Positions 1-11,500 of a DNA stretch of 64,000 nt are shown here, piece after piece. Source of the stretch: Ascoidea asiatica (lineage: Eukaryota; Ascomycota; Saccharomycetes; Ascoideales; Ascoideaceae); NCBI GenBank assembly GCA_001600695.1, contig BCKQ01000026.1:8368-72367 (forward strand), written 5' to 3'. Under the pieces are notes generated by a model. The model had not been told where the DNA came from, ran no database searches, and saw only the letters and a program-made list of their open reading frames with translations. Within the stretch, counting starts at the first letter, position 1; every line of letters begins with the position of its first letter. Position numbers and translations under genes: made by a program.

Positions 1-300
1 ACTTTTCAGATTGGTCTTCCTGCACTCCTTCTTCAGCAATTCTGTAACTAGACTTCTTGTCATATTTGTTTTTGTATCTAGAATTGGAATTACCTTTTGA
101 TTTTCTATTTGCAGCTTCGGTTTCAGCAAGGTTTTTGTATTTTCTATACCAGAAACAAGTATTTCTGAAATGTCCTGGGAGATTACAGAAATCACAAGTT
201 TTGGATGGAAATTTTGTTTCCCATTGAATTTGATCAGGAAATTCATTTTTAATTTAAGAACTGTTTGTTGATCCCATGAAAGTACTAGAAACAGCATTTA
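1..300 (-). pseudogene. Retrotransposon gag, C-terminal part with CCHC zinc knuckle
   Basis: Read on the minus strand, this edge encodes a nucleocapsid-type zinc knuckle of the form C-x2-C-x4-H-x4-C at complement 155-196 (C-D-F-C, then a Gly-His, then a final Cys). A Lys/Asn/Arg-rich tail follows and runs off the left edge. A stop interrupts the frame just before the knuckle, near position 255. Knuckles of this type bind RNA in retrotransposon Gag. It is probably the 3' half of the gag whose 5' half lies at 1290-2424, with foreign DNA between them. The pol genes would lie outside the window. Confidence 0.6.
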
Positions 301-1290
301 AAGGAACACTTGTTGTGAATTTTCATTCATTTTACAAAAACGAATATATAAATTTTACATACTTACCAACTATGTATTAATCAATTAACTCGTGCTAATC
401 GATGATTTAAAAAAAAAACTAAATAAATTATATAAAAAATAAGAGGAAATCGATTCCTTTTATATTAATTCAGGATTCCTACGGGGTTCCGCAGAACTCT
501 CGAGAAATCTCGGGAATTCCGAAAAGTCCAAGGATTCCTTCGTAGAATCAGGGTGGGAATCAAGTTTACCTTGTAAAAAGGGTTGAATACTTGATTAGAA
601 ATCATTTGAAATTCACATTTCAATTTCACGGTAGTAAACCCAATCAGCCCACTTATCAGTGGGGTCGATAATCGCACTAATTGCCGGGAATAATCTTTAA
701 TCCCGAAGCCGTACTCGGAATAGATCCCTTACGGGACTATCTCCACTAGTCTCCTGTTTACTCCGAGACAATTCGGTATACGCAGTGAGAATTATACTTT
801 ATCTCACATGAAACTAGGCTTAGCTAATCCAGCCATGCAGAAGGCGTCCCTGCCTGGATCCGATTGGCCTTCGGAATTAACTTCTATCCGGATTGACGCT
901 AAATCCTTACTCCTCTTTAATTCTCCTCGTACCGAGTGGCTTAGACTTAATATGCTCTTAAAGGTTGTACGACTATGGCTGGTACCAATCTCAAGGTCTT
1001 TTCTACTTTGTACGCTATACCTGACGTAAGCACACATGACCTATGACATGTGACTAGAATATCACATGATATCCTACTATCTGTGTACTTGTACACAGAC
1101 TTATGCAAGATCATGCAAATTGATGTATTCTGCATGCAACTTAATGCAACTTTATGTAACAATATGTATATTTATGCCTAATTATGCATCTATGCATAAT
1201 TATACATAGTGTACACACATTATNGTGTAATACATAATTCTTTTACGTTTACGATAGATACGTGTCTTTTAGACCTTCACCACCTATGGT
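300..1290. mobile_element. Insertion splitting the gag, relatively GC-rich, possibly a solo LTR
   Basis: About 1 kb separates the two halves of the minus-strand gag. The part at 460-1020 is clearly richer in G+C than anything nearby. The part at 1030-1210 is dense in short ATGCA/CACATG words. No ORF looks real. A solo LTR inserted in gag is the simplest reading, but I could not find matching target-site duplications and the borders are approximate. Confidence 0.3.
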
Positions 1291-2424
1291 GTTAGTACCA
1301 ATATATGCCCTACCATATATAGATCTCTATTATTTCCAACAAGACTTTCATCAGAATTTCTAAATCTTGTAATATAATCAACAACTTTTTCATTTCCAGA
1401 TGGTTTAATTGCTTTGAATTGTTGAATTAAAGCTCTATAATTTGGATCTCTCTCTATACCTCCGAGAATGAAAGCCCAGGCAGCAGGCCATGAAGGGTTT
1501 TTTAAAACATTTCTTGCAATGGTTCTAATGAAATTAATCCGTTCTAAATTCATAGACTCTGGAATATAGTTATATAGATTTATACCCCATAAATCATATC
1601 TTAACCTATTCATTTTGAAGAAAGATTCAAGAGATTGTAATTTTATTAAAAATTATTTTTCTATCTTGTCTACCTTCAATGATTAAATTTTGTTTTAATT
1701 TTGGTGGTTTTGAAGTACCATCCATACCAATACCAGAAGTATCTCTGTTTATTGCCATACCTGGCCAAAGTAAACCACTTTCCACGTTTGGATTCTCCCA
1801 AGCAGCAGACTCAATCTTTATTTCATCATATTTAATTTGATTGAGATCATATCTNCAGTTATTAACCTCATTCAGTTCAGTGAATAAGTTCTGGTTATTT
1901 TGTTTGGGTGCTTGCAAACCTTGTGCAAGCTTTTGAACTTTTGGAGCAGCAGCTGGTATAGTTGGTGATTTAAGAATTTCTTCTTTGATTTTTTCTTCAG
2001 CTTCAAAAAATGTAGTGTTATCAGCATCATCAGTAGTATTGACATTAGGATGAGCAGCAACATTTTCATTAGCAGTAGCATTAGTTGTGTCCGAAGCAGA
2101 AGCAACGTCTTGTTTAATTTGAGCAACAGGATCATTATTTGTAGAAGCTTTAGATAAAGAAGATGTAATTGATTTATACATATCTTTAATAAAATCTATA
2201 TCCGATGTTTGTTTTGTAATAGTAGATCTTAAATCATCAAAATACTTACAATATTTAACAGTATTTGAATCTTGCTGTTTAAATCTTTCACTAACATCAG
2301 ATCTTAATTTGTTGATGGATTCATTAACTGATGTAATTTGTTTATCCATTTTATTAAATGTAACTTCATTTAAGCCAATGTTGTCATTAAATTTTTTGGA
2401 TAAAGAATTAATAGTTTCACTCAT
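1290..2424 (-). pseudogene. Retrotransposon gag, N-terminal part, frameshifted
   Basis: The frame opens with ATG at complement 2422-2424 and gives about 265 residues: a coiled-coil-like start, an Ala/Thr/Asn-rich middle, then a conserved stretch. After a frameshift near 1620 it continues in another frame as a capsid-like region (complement 1613 to about 1290; residues such as SLESFFK, NPSWPAAWAF, VVDYITRFRN), the helical layout seen in Ty3/gypsy Gag. It breaks off where the GC-rich insertion begins. Together with the CCHC knuckle at 155-196 it makes one decayed Gag. Assignment rests on layout and the knuckle, not on a database hit. Confidence 0.55.
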
Positions 2425-4340
2425 TATTATATTTTTCTGAATTAAAATAGTGTTGATTACTTTTAGTTATGTGTATAAAAAAATTATTTGGTTTTGGAAA
2501 ATGTTTTTTTTTTTCTTTNTTTTTTTTTTGTTTTTGTTTTTGTTTTTAAGTTGAATTTAAATTAGTATTATAATTATAAAAAAAATGAATAAAAAGAAAT
2601 ATCAGTTGAAGTATTAGGAGTATAAATAATTTGAAATAGAAAGTAATATTAAAGAAATTATATTAGTANATTCTTTTATTNTCTTAACACTTCNATACAA
2701 AATGAAATTGGTTTTAATTTTTACCTTGCAATGAGTAAAAGACTAGGATGTCAAACCATGAGATAACTTAATTCGGATTAAATCACTANTATTCACTAAT
2801 TAACCCTAATCACCATAAAGCTAAGAACAAACTTCTATAACGGCCACAAGTGTCCTAAATAATATAGGAGGGAATTAGATGACAGAGGATTAATCACTTT
2901 TCGAGATCCCTCTCTTGTTCGTATAATAATAAGNGACTGAAAGTGGTACTCAGACTTACCTTGGAAGATAGAAACCAATGAAAAAATTAAATAATAATTA
3001 TCTTTAATAAGGAATTGATATTCNAAATTTATTAATAAATTTGATTGAAGTTCGAACAAAATATCTAATTATTACTAAGAAGATATCTAATTCAAATTAT
3101 AAACAATTGTTAATTAAATATAAAATATATAAAAGTTATATAAAAAATATAGGTGGTAAGTGCCCTATTTATATTACTGGAAAATAGGAGCGGGTACCCC
3201 ATCTTAAAAATAAATTTGTAAATTTAGTATGTCAAAGTTCACTTCCCATACGTAAGAAAAGAAATAGAATAAAGTTCTGTTCTAGAAGACACTACCTCAT
3301 TCTAAGAACAAACAAGAATATTCCAGTACCTTCGAGATGCACACGGAACTTTGATGAAAGAATAAATAATTCAGAATTAGACCGTTCTAGTACATTTAAC
3401 ATGCACACGGAGGTTCTGAGAACGCAATAGAATGCAGTCGTAGAACAATCTATGCAATCNTAGAAACTCTAATAATAGCCTAGAAGATTCGATGACAATT
3501 CTAATAAAANAATGAAATGATTAACAATCAGCGGAAGCATTGGCACGTGGAAGTTTGAAAAAGGGATTTTTTTAGCGGGAGTTACAGTGGAAACGAACTA
3601 ATATTGTTGGAATTTTTAATGTTCAAATCGCAACTTCATAAAAAAAACAATGCCAAACTAAACACTGAAAACCATCTCTAAGTTTTAAAAAAAAAAGAAA
3701 TTGTATTGTAATTGTATTGATAAGGAGAATAAAAGTATTTCAACTTTTAAAATAGGAAATTAAATTTAATTGGTTAGTGAACAAAAACAAAGGAGAACAT
3801 CATTAATCGGCTCTAAGTGTGTTTTCAGAAAGTTTGTGTAAAGTTTTTTTATNTTTATTAAGTAAATTTATTTAATTTTACACTTGTTGATCAAAGTTAA
3901 ATTATAACGGTTAATTAAACTAAAAAATAAAGAATGACTAAGAGCTGAAAAGACAAAATTAATATTAAAGATCTTATTCAAGTAATCTAGCACAATATAG
4001 AATGAAAAAAAATATATATATATATATTTGTCTCAATAACTATAAAAGTNGTAGAAACAGGACTAAATTTCTTCTTTTCAGATTGTCAACTTATATACTT
4101 ACCTAAAAAATAAACCCAGTATGTATAAAAAGATCATTTGACTGGTCTAACAGAAGTCGCATGTTATAAAGACTACATCGTCAGGTAACCTTCATTAGCC
4201 ACACATATGCTTGTTTAGCATAATTTAATTATTACGGCCTTAAAGGAAAGGATAGAACCATTGTGATGGTACTTGATTGATAAATTGCAATGGTTGTAGA
4301 TGTACAGAGTCCACCTCCTTACAGGGCTAGAAATCCTTTT
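2425..4340. other. Non-coding stretch upstream of the minus-strand gag
   Basis: No credible gene. It should contain the leader and 5' LTR of the minus-strand element, but I could not fix LTR ends. Short related words recur at 3290-3480, for example the pentamer-rich ATGCACACGGA copies at 3337 and 3402. A CACGTG box lies at 3544-3549. Confidence 0.4.
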
Positions 4341-4345
4341 CTTTG
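4341..4345. repeat. Target-site duplication, left copy (CTTTG)
   Basis: CTTTG directly precedes the TG start of the left LTR and recurs directly after the CA end of the right LTR at 11082-11086. A 5-bp duplication is normal for Ty3/gypsy integration. Confidence 0.85.
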
Positions 4346-4544
4346 TGCTATGAATACTAATCGGTCAATCCATATTAAGTGTCATTACCAATCGATTCGT
4401 AGGATTCATCCCATTTATTTAAATCAGTTGTCCCNTAATTATTAGAATTAATATGAATTCCAATAATTAAGCAAGGCGCAATATATATCTTCAATCAATA
4501 AGTAATCTCATTATAATCTCATCTAGATAGACCTATGCAATACA
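4346..4544 (+). repeat. 5' LTR of Ty3/gypsy element
   Basis: 199 bp, starting TG and ending CA. It is alignable from end to end with 10898-11081. Shared blocks include ACTAATCGGTCA, AAGTGTCATTACCAATCGAT and ATCTAGATAGACCTAT. It differs from the 3' LTR by many substitutions and one ~25-bp indel, so the insertion is old. Confidence 0.9.
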
Positions 4545-4546
4545 CT

Positions 4547-4558
4547 TGGTAGCGCCGC
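4547..4558 (+). other. Primer binding site complementary to initiator tRNA-Met
   Basis: TGGTAGCGCCGC lies two bases after the LTR. From established knowledge this is the exact complement of the last 12 nt of yeast initiator tRNA-Met (ending GCGGCGCUACCA), the primer used by Ty3 and Ty1. Confidence 0.85.
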
Positions 4559-4857
4559 AGCTCAAATATAGCCTTTAAATTAAATCAAAACCTTCACAAA
4601 TCATTCAAATAATAAAACAAAATTAATCAAATTAATTAGAAAATTAATCAACCATCATTGTAAAAAAATTCATAATTTTTTCAAGAAATCAAGTAACTAG
4701 CAATNCGTACTTAGTGAAAACTTAATCAGTAAATCGTCAATAGTACATCGTAATTCAAAAATTAGAAAATAAACATTTTATAAAAAATTAGAAATTAGAA
4801 ATTAGAAACTATCAACAATTNAAAAGTAAATTAAAATTCATCAAATAAAATTTAAAA

Positions 4858-6060
4858 ATGTATTCCCCNGAAAATCAAGAAAGTTTATCTAAACAAATGT
4901 CCAGAAAGACTCAATTATATCNACAACAACAAGAAAAAATAAATTCATTAGAAAATGAATTAACTCAAAATCAAATTAATTCCATTAATCAAAATAATAA
5001 TTCTGATATTTCAGAATTAACATCAATTGTTAANAATTTAGCTTTAGCAACAAGTATTCCATATAAAGTACTAAAACGTTCATCTTCAAACTCATTTAAA
5101 CCATCACCTAATACTGATCATCCAGATGTTATGGCAGATAAAGCAATTTCATGGTTGGAAAATTATGAAGAAATTTCGGATTTAGATTCCATGCCCGAAT
5201 CAGAAAGAATTACCAATATGAAATTTTTTTTAAAAGATTTAGCACTTATTTGGTATAATANTTTAACTTTAAATTTTTATACTTGGAATCAAATTAAAGA
5301 ATTATTCAAAAGTCAATTCACACNTCCAGGATATAAACAAACTTTAATAAGATGATATCGTAATTTAAAACAAATCAATTCGGTATATTCTTTCAATCAA
5401 AAATTCCAAAAATTAGTAAGAACACTTTCAGAAAGTTTACAACANGAATCATCAATGAAATTTCAATATTTCTATTCATTAAAAGATCAAGTTCAATTAT
5501 ATTTTAAAACAACAACTTCATTAGAATCAAAATGTATTTCAGAATTAATGATCATTGCATCAGATTATGNTTCCGCATTATATAATAAATCAAATTAGAA
5601 TGATTGTAACTTTACTAATAGAGGAAGAAATAATAGAAACTTTTCAAATAACAATAGAAATTTCAATANTAATCGTAACTATAATAATAGAAATGGAAAT
5701 AATAATAATAATAACAATTATAATAATAATGGAAATGATAATAATAATAATAGTAATAATCCATCAAACAGTAGAGGAAATTATAATAATAATAACAGAA
5801 ATAATAACCGAGGCAATTTTTATAATAATAATAGAGGAAATAATAATTATAGNGGAAATAATTAAACATGAAATAATTATAGAGGAAANAACTATAGGGG
5901 AAATAACTATAAAGGAAATAATTATAGAGGAAATTATAATCGAAATTATAATCAAAATTATAATAATAACAACTCAAATTCCAATTCAAATTCAGATCAA
6001 CCAATCGAAATAGATCATTCAGAAGTTTCCACATCTAAAGAATCAATTATTTCAGCAAAC
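4858..6060 (+). pseudogene. gag of the Ty3/gypsy element
   Basis: ATG at 4858. The first 165 codons encode a helical capsid-like region (around 5100-5350: WLENYEEISD, WYN, FYTWNQIKELFKSQF) that stops at TGA 5353-5355. The same frame continues as YRNLKQINSVYSF to about 5570, then further stops. From 5600 to 5990 there is an Asn/Arg/Gly/Tyr-rich tail of NNYRGN-type repeats instead of a zinc knuckle, so RNA binding may have been by RGG-like repeats. Nonfunctional as it stands. Confidence 0.7.
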
Positions 6061-9000
6061 ACNATTCAATTCCCAAAATATACATTAAAAAGAAATAATA
6101 ATACAAATGAAATTAACTGGAATCATACAGAAATTAANTTAGAANAAGATTCATTTTTACCAATCAAACCATTATTTATATTAGAACTTCAAATTAAAAA
6201 GNCAAATTTCAAAATAAAAGCATTACTAGATTCAGGATGTACAGCAAATTTAATTTGNTCAAATATTGTTAATTCATTAAATTTAGAAAAAAATCTAATA
6301 TCAANAGTAAAAGATACAAATGAAATTTTAGATCAAAATTCAAATAAATCAATTTCAGATTTAGCATCATTCAATATTTCATATTTAAATAAACAAGCTG
6401 AAAAAATCAAATGTTNCATCATTGATATGGAAAAATATCACTTAGTTTTNGGTATTCCCTTTTTACATAATAAAAATGTAGATTTTCAAANTCAAATAAT
6501 AAAACAAGAATTAAATACAGAACATTCAGCAAATTCAAATAATATAATTCAAAATTTAAAAAACTTCAAAAAATTTAATTCAAAATTCANAAAAATCAGT
6601 TCAAAATTCAGAAAATTCATTTCAAAATTCAAATTATTCAACAAATTTAGCATATNCTTCAACTTCAGATATAGAATTTAATCATATAGAATTAGAANCC
6701 TCAAATTCCCTTTCCGAATTAAAAATTAATGANAAAACAGATATTCAATCAATTATCAAAGTTAATTATATATTTACATCAAATTTCAAAGAAGAGGANA
6801 AAGAAGTTAAAAATTCATCATTTATTCATCAAATTTTAGAAGATAATCAAGATATTTTTGAAGATTGAACATTCTTACCANCAAAAAAAAAAGATTAGAA
6901 TAAAAAATTAGAACTTATTCCAGGAGAAGAATCAAATCTAAAAAATACATTAACAAGACCTTACAAATTATCATATTTCGAAACTGAAGAAGTAAAAAAT
7001 CAAACTAATCAACTATTAAACGAATGAAAAATTTATATTGCAAAAAAAGGAGAATNTCAATTTTTAACTCCAATTTTTCAAATAAGGAAAAAAGAGAAAT
7101 CAAAATATTGTTTAGTTGCAGATTATTGACGATTAAATAAAGTTATCAAAAACAATTACCTTTTACCATTACCTTATATTGATAGTTCANTAGAAAATTT
7201 ACTCAAAGCAAAAAATTATTCAGCGATAGATTTAATTTGAGGTTATAATCAATTAAGATTAACAAAAGAAAGAGAAAATTTACATACAATTACAACTATC
7301 TTTGAAAATTACAACTATAAAGTAGCTCCATTTGGAATGAAAACATTACCTTCAGCTTTTTAGAAATTCATTTATTCAATTTTTAAACATCTTTATTTAA
7401 ATGGTGTAATCGTTTATTTAGATGACATCCTCATATATTCAAAACATTTGGAGTCACATTTAATTTTACATCAAAAAGTTTTCAATATTTTAAAAGAAAA
7501 TCAATTACATATTAATAACAGAAAAATCAAAGTTTTTTGTTCAAGAATTAACCTTTTTAGGATTTAGAATTAAAAATAATTCAATAGCCCCTTCAAATCA
7601 TGAAAAATTAGAAAATTATAAATTAAACTCACTCAAANATTTACATAGNTTCTATGGTTTTATCAATTAATACAGAAATTTAATTCCAGATTTTGCAAAG
7701 AAAACATCTCAACTAATTAAAGTAATCAATAAAAAAGTTCCATTAGATAATCAAATTATTTCATCATGCAATAAATTAAAACAAGAAATTTTTTCAACAC
7801 CATTCTTAAGAATTCCAAACCCTTCAACATCATTCAGATTATCGACAGATGCAAGTGAAATAGCAATTGGAGGAGTTTTAGAAGAATTAGAAGAAAATCA
7901 AAATATTCAATCAAAACAATATTTAAATGAAAATTCCAAAACAATTAAGAAAATTAAACCCTCATTTGTACCAGCAAAATATTTTTCAAGAACCTTAAAA
8001 ATGCAGAAAATTATCCAATTAGAAAAAAGAACTTTTAGCAATTATTGAATCATTAAAGTTTTTTCGTCATTTTTTAGATGGCAAAAGATTTCNAATAATT
8101 ACAGATCATGAAAGTTTAAAATCAATCCTTAATCCAAAAAATCAAATAAAAGGAAGAATTAATAGATGGATACATTAACTGAATTGGACTGTGAAATTAT
8201 TTATAGAAAACGAACTAGTAATGTTGCAACAGACTTTTTATCAAGAATACAATTAAGTCATCTTTTAATATCACTAAATGATACAGAAATAGAGATTACA
8301 AAAAATTCAANAATAGAGTCAATTTCAGATCATTATTCAGCAGATCTCTACTTTTCAAAAATTTATAAATATTTACAGAAAAATAATCCAAATTCAGAAT
8401 GATATGAAAGTGAAAAACAATTTATTATTTCAAATAAATTCAAATTTACAGTTAAAGATTTCAAAAAAGAANATAGTAAGTTATATTATAATAATACTAA
8501 TAATTCTGAAAATTTTAGAATTTGTGTTCCAGAAAAATCATCATTTCAAGTTTTAACACATTTTCATTCAAATCAAGGGCATCCAGGAATTTTTGAAACT
8601 TATATTCTCATTAATAGATCATTTTTTATTGTAAAATTAAATGAAAAAATTAACCGAAAGAAAAAGATTATTTCCAGTTACTAAATCAATTACAGAAATA
8701 CAATTAGCAAAATTATTTAATTCCAATTATTTAACACTTCATGGTTTACAATCAAAAAATAATTTCAAATAGTAATAGATTTTTCATATCATCATTTTGG
8801 AAAACAATTATGAATCATTTCAAGAATAAAATATTACTCTCAACAACAAATCATCCAGGAACTGATGGATTGTCAGGAATAACAAATAAATTAATTAGAA
8901 ATCAAACTAGAAATTTATCATCATTCGATTTGAATAATTGGCCTTTTTATTTAGGAATTTTAGAATATTATCTCAATTCACAAACAGGTGAATCATTATG

Positions 9001-9300
9001 ATTTACAAGATATGAAATGGATTTGGGTTTTAACCCAACAGTATTAATAGAAAAATCAAATTTATCAAATATGTATCCTGTTGCCACTGCTTTTACAGAA
9101 AATAAAAAAACAAGTTTAAACCAAATTCAAAATCAAGTTACAGATCATCAATTAAATCAACAAAAATTTTATAATAAACACAATAAAAAAACACTTTTTA
9201 AATAGGATGGTTTTAGTTCATACAAACCATTTGCTAATAATACAAATAGAGATCAATTTATTTTTACATATCCATTCAAGGTACTTAAAATATAATAATA
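6060..9300 (+). pseudogene. pol of the Ty3/gypsy element (PR-RT-RH-IN)
   Basis: Protease: the active-site tripeptide in LLDSGCTANLI at about 6220-6255. Reverse transcriptase: about 6900-7560, including a PYKLS motif, the GYNQLRL motif and the catalytic VYLDDILIYS at about 7408-7440. RNase H: STDAS near 7845, LLAIIESLKFFRHFL near 8035, ITDHESL near 8098. Integrase: HFHSNQGHPGIFET near 8560, then NHPGTDG and the NWPFYLGILEYYLNS region at 8850-8990. Frames change around 7530, 8000 and 8170. Stops include TGA at 7238-7240 (a Trp position in fungal gypsy RT) and TAG near 7361 (normally Gln). Dead copy. Confidence 0.85.
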
Positions 9301-10883
9301 ACTCATATTAAATAAAATTAACAATTGGATTAGTAACAATTCATCGAGAATTAAATATAATTTACCTAGAACAATACCCCTTTTCCCAATATCAAGCGAA
9401 AGGTCTATCAAAGTTTATTTAACAAAAATTAATAGCAAATAAAAATAATCAAATATTAAAATTCAAGCTTATAATAATAATAGAAACCATAACCACTAAA
9501 CTCTAAAGACTGTGATCCAAAACCTACAGGTATTACCACATAAGAAATATTCAAATGTATTCCCGTCAAATTACAGTAGTAATTATTAACTATTTTGAAA
9601 CAATTAAATTATTTTGGCGATCATAAGGCATGCCATTATAGTTTCATTTAAAAATTTATTTAATTTTTCAAAATTTTGACAATTATTTACATGTAAAAAA
9701 AACAATTCAAAATAAAAAAACCAATTCATGCAACATAAAACAGTTTAATATTATGGAACAATTTTTAGTAAAATAATACCATCATTGGAAACCTCTTTAG
9801 CTCAGCGTTATAGTAAACCTATTCATAATTTTTCACTTAATGTATTACAGCACGTGTATAACAAATTTCAAATCAAGTTTCAAATTCAAATGCGAGAAAA
9901 ATATTTCTGTCAATAAAAACTTTTGTGCTNACACTTTTTATAAAATAATTAGATCAGCTTAATCACCAAATGCTAATGATTATTCCGTTTTTATTTTTTT
10001 TACTCCACCTTTTATCTTTATTTTTGTATCACGAATTTAATCAATTCAATTTTTATCAATTTCAAAGTTTAATTCATTTTGTTTTATAATTTTCAATTTT
10101 CATTTTTTCAAAAAATTAGTTTGGTGGTCCGCGTTTTGCGTTGCGTTTTTTTTATTTTACAAATTTTCTTTTTTGCACTCCGCAGTTTGCGTTGCGCTAT
10201 TTTTGTTTTTCAACTCCGTCTTTTTTTTATTTTTACTATGATAAACACTCTCTGGGATAGCGTGATTTTACTATGGCATTTATTTCATTAGCCATGAAAC
10301 GTTTTTTGTTTCTCGGATTATGCTAATTTACAATTATTGTTTACATACTAATCATTAATTTGCATTTCAATTTTTGACTATGTATTTACATAGTAACGGT
10401 TTTTGATATCATATTAAGGCAGTTCCAATTACCGTTTACATACTAAACAGTAATTGTCAAATCAATTATTAACTATGGGTTTCCTTACAAACAATTTTTG
10501 TAACCCTTATTAGCAATTTACAAATATCGTTCAAGTTAATAAATCATTAATATAATACTTTAAACAATTAATATAATCAATCAAATATCAATATCATAAT
10601 AATAATATAATAATGTAATAATAATAATANAATAATATAGAGTGATAATATAATAGTACAATAATNATAAAATAATATAATATCATAATAACTTAATCAT
10701 ATAACAAGATTTTAATAAAATACCAAAATAATATAATTATTCAATATTTCAAATAATTCCTTAATTCAATATTTCATCAATTTAATCAATCAAGATTTTA
10801 ATAATTCAATTTCAATTTACATTCAATATTTTCAACAAAAACTTTTATCAGTCAAAAAATTTCAATTATCAAAATTCAATTTT
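9301..10883 (+). other. Non-coding 3' part of the retrotransposon
   Basis: About 1.6 kb between integrase and the polypurine tract with no recognisable protein. It holds a T-rich stretch with repeated GCGTTTTGCGTTGCG-like units (10129-10200) and AT-only tracts at 10560-10860. Such a long 3' non-coding region is unusual for this family. Confidence 0.6.
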
Positions 10884-10897
10884 AAAGAGCAGGAAGG
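10884..10897 (+). other. Polypurine tract
   Basis: AAAGAGCAGGAAGG directly abuts the TG start of the right LTR. This is where plus-strand DNA synthesis starts in LTR retrotransposons. One C interrupts the purines. Confidence 0.7.
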
Positions 10898-11081
10898 TGT
10901 AATGAACACTAATCGGTCACTCCGTATTAAGTGTCATTACCAATCGATTCGTAGGATTCANCCCATTTATATAAATTAGTTATCCCTTAATTATTAGAAT
11001 TAATTAAGCAATTCGTAATATATAGCTTCAATAAATAAATAATNTCATTATAATGTCATCTAGATAGACCTATTCATTACA
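10898..11081 (+). repeat. 3' LTR of Ty3/gypsy element
   Basis: 184 bp, TG...CA, homologous throughout to 4346-4544. It lacks a ~25-bp segment present in the left LTR. It is followed at once by the second CTTTG target duplication (11082-11086). Confidence 0.9.
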
Positions 11082-11086
11082 CTTTG

Positions 11087-11500
11087 AAAAAAAAACTGAG
11101 ATTTTTTGATTGAATATGAGCTTGCTTTTGTTTTGATTGGAGCATTGACATTAAAGAAAATATTTTTAAGTAAATTGGTTCTGTTGTTAATATAAATGTT
11201 ATATTGTTCTGAGGTAGAACAGCGGTTGCGCTGACTCCGATGGACATCGTTATGGTATTGGAATAACTTATTAACAATGTCCTGTAAGTTGGAGTTTTGA
11301 AGATATGTTTTGGAATCCCATTAAAAAGGCTTTCATTTGAATTTGAATTTGAATTTGAATTTGAATTTGAAAATCTAAAAGCCTTCATTGAAAATATACA
11401 ATTAAGAGGAACACACCTTTTCCTAAAACAAACTAAATAAAATTTATAGTACTATCACGATAAGGTGAAAAGAAAATTTTACATAATACTAACAAATAAT
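11087..11500. other. Gap between LTR element and the unknown large gene
   Basis: No gene. A short (GAATTT)n tract lies at about 11338-11368. The last ~90 bp resemble the DNA upstream of the other copy (around 63770-63840; shared ACACCTTTTC word), so the inverted repeat begins inside this gap. Presumed promoter of the next gene. Confidence 0.5.

Larger units (their letters stand above)
4346..11081 (+). mobile_element. Degenerate Ty3/gypsy LTR retrotransposon
   Basis: A structurally complete 6.7-kb element: LTR, primer binding site, gag, protease, reverse transcriptase, RNase H, integrase, a long non-coding 3' part, polypurine tract, LTR, with a 5-bp target duplication outside. The domain order protease-RT-RNase H-integrase defines the Ty3/gypsy type. 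Coding parts carry in-frame stops and frameshifts and the LTRs have diverged, so the copy is dead. Several stops are TGA where Trp is expected, and at least one is TAG where Gln is expected in RT. Confidence 0.9.

Noticed and set aside
5555-6034. Ile- and Tyr-rich ORFs on both strands of gag
   Set aside because: Shadows of the AAT/AGA-rich Gag tail in other frames.
5353-9003. TGA read as tryptophan as a nuclear code change
   Set aside because: Host genes use TGG for conserved Trp and several end in TGA (MGS1, the zinc-finger gene, STE20, MATa1). The left RNase T2 copy has TGG where the right has TGA, which points to mutation.
10079-10291. 70-codon ORF in the 3' part of the retroelement
   Set aside because: Starts in a T-rich repeat and is Phe/Leu/Arg-rich by composition. 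No domain.
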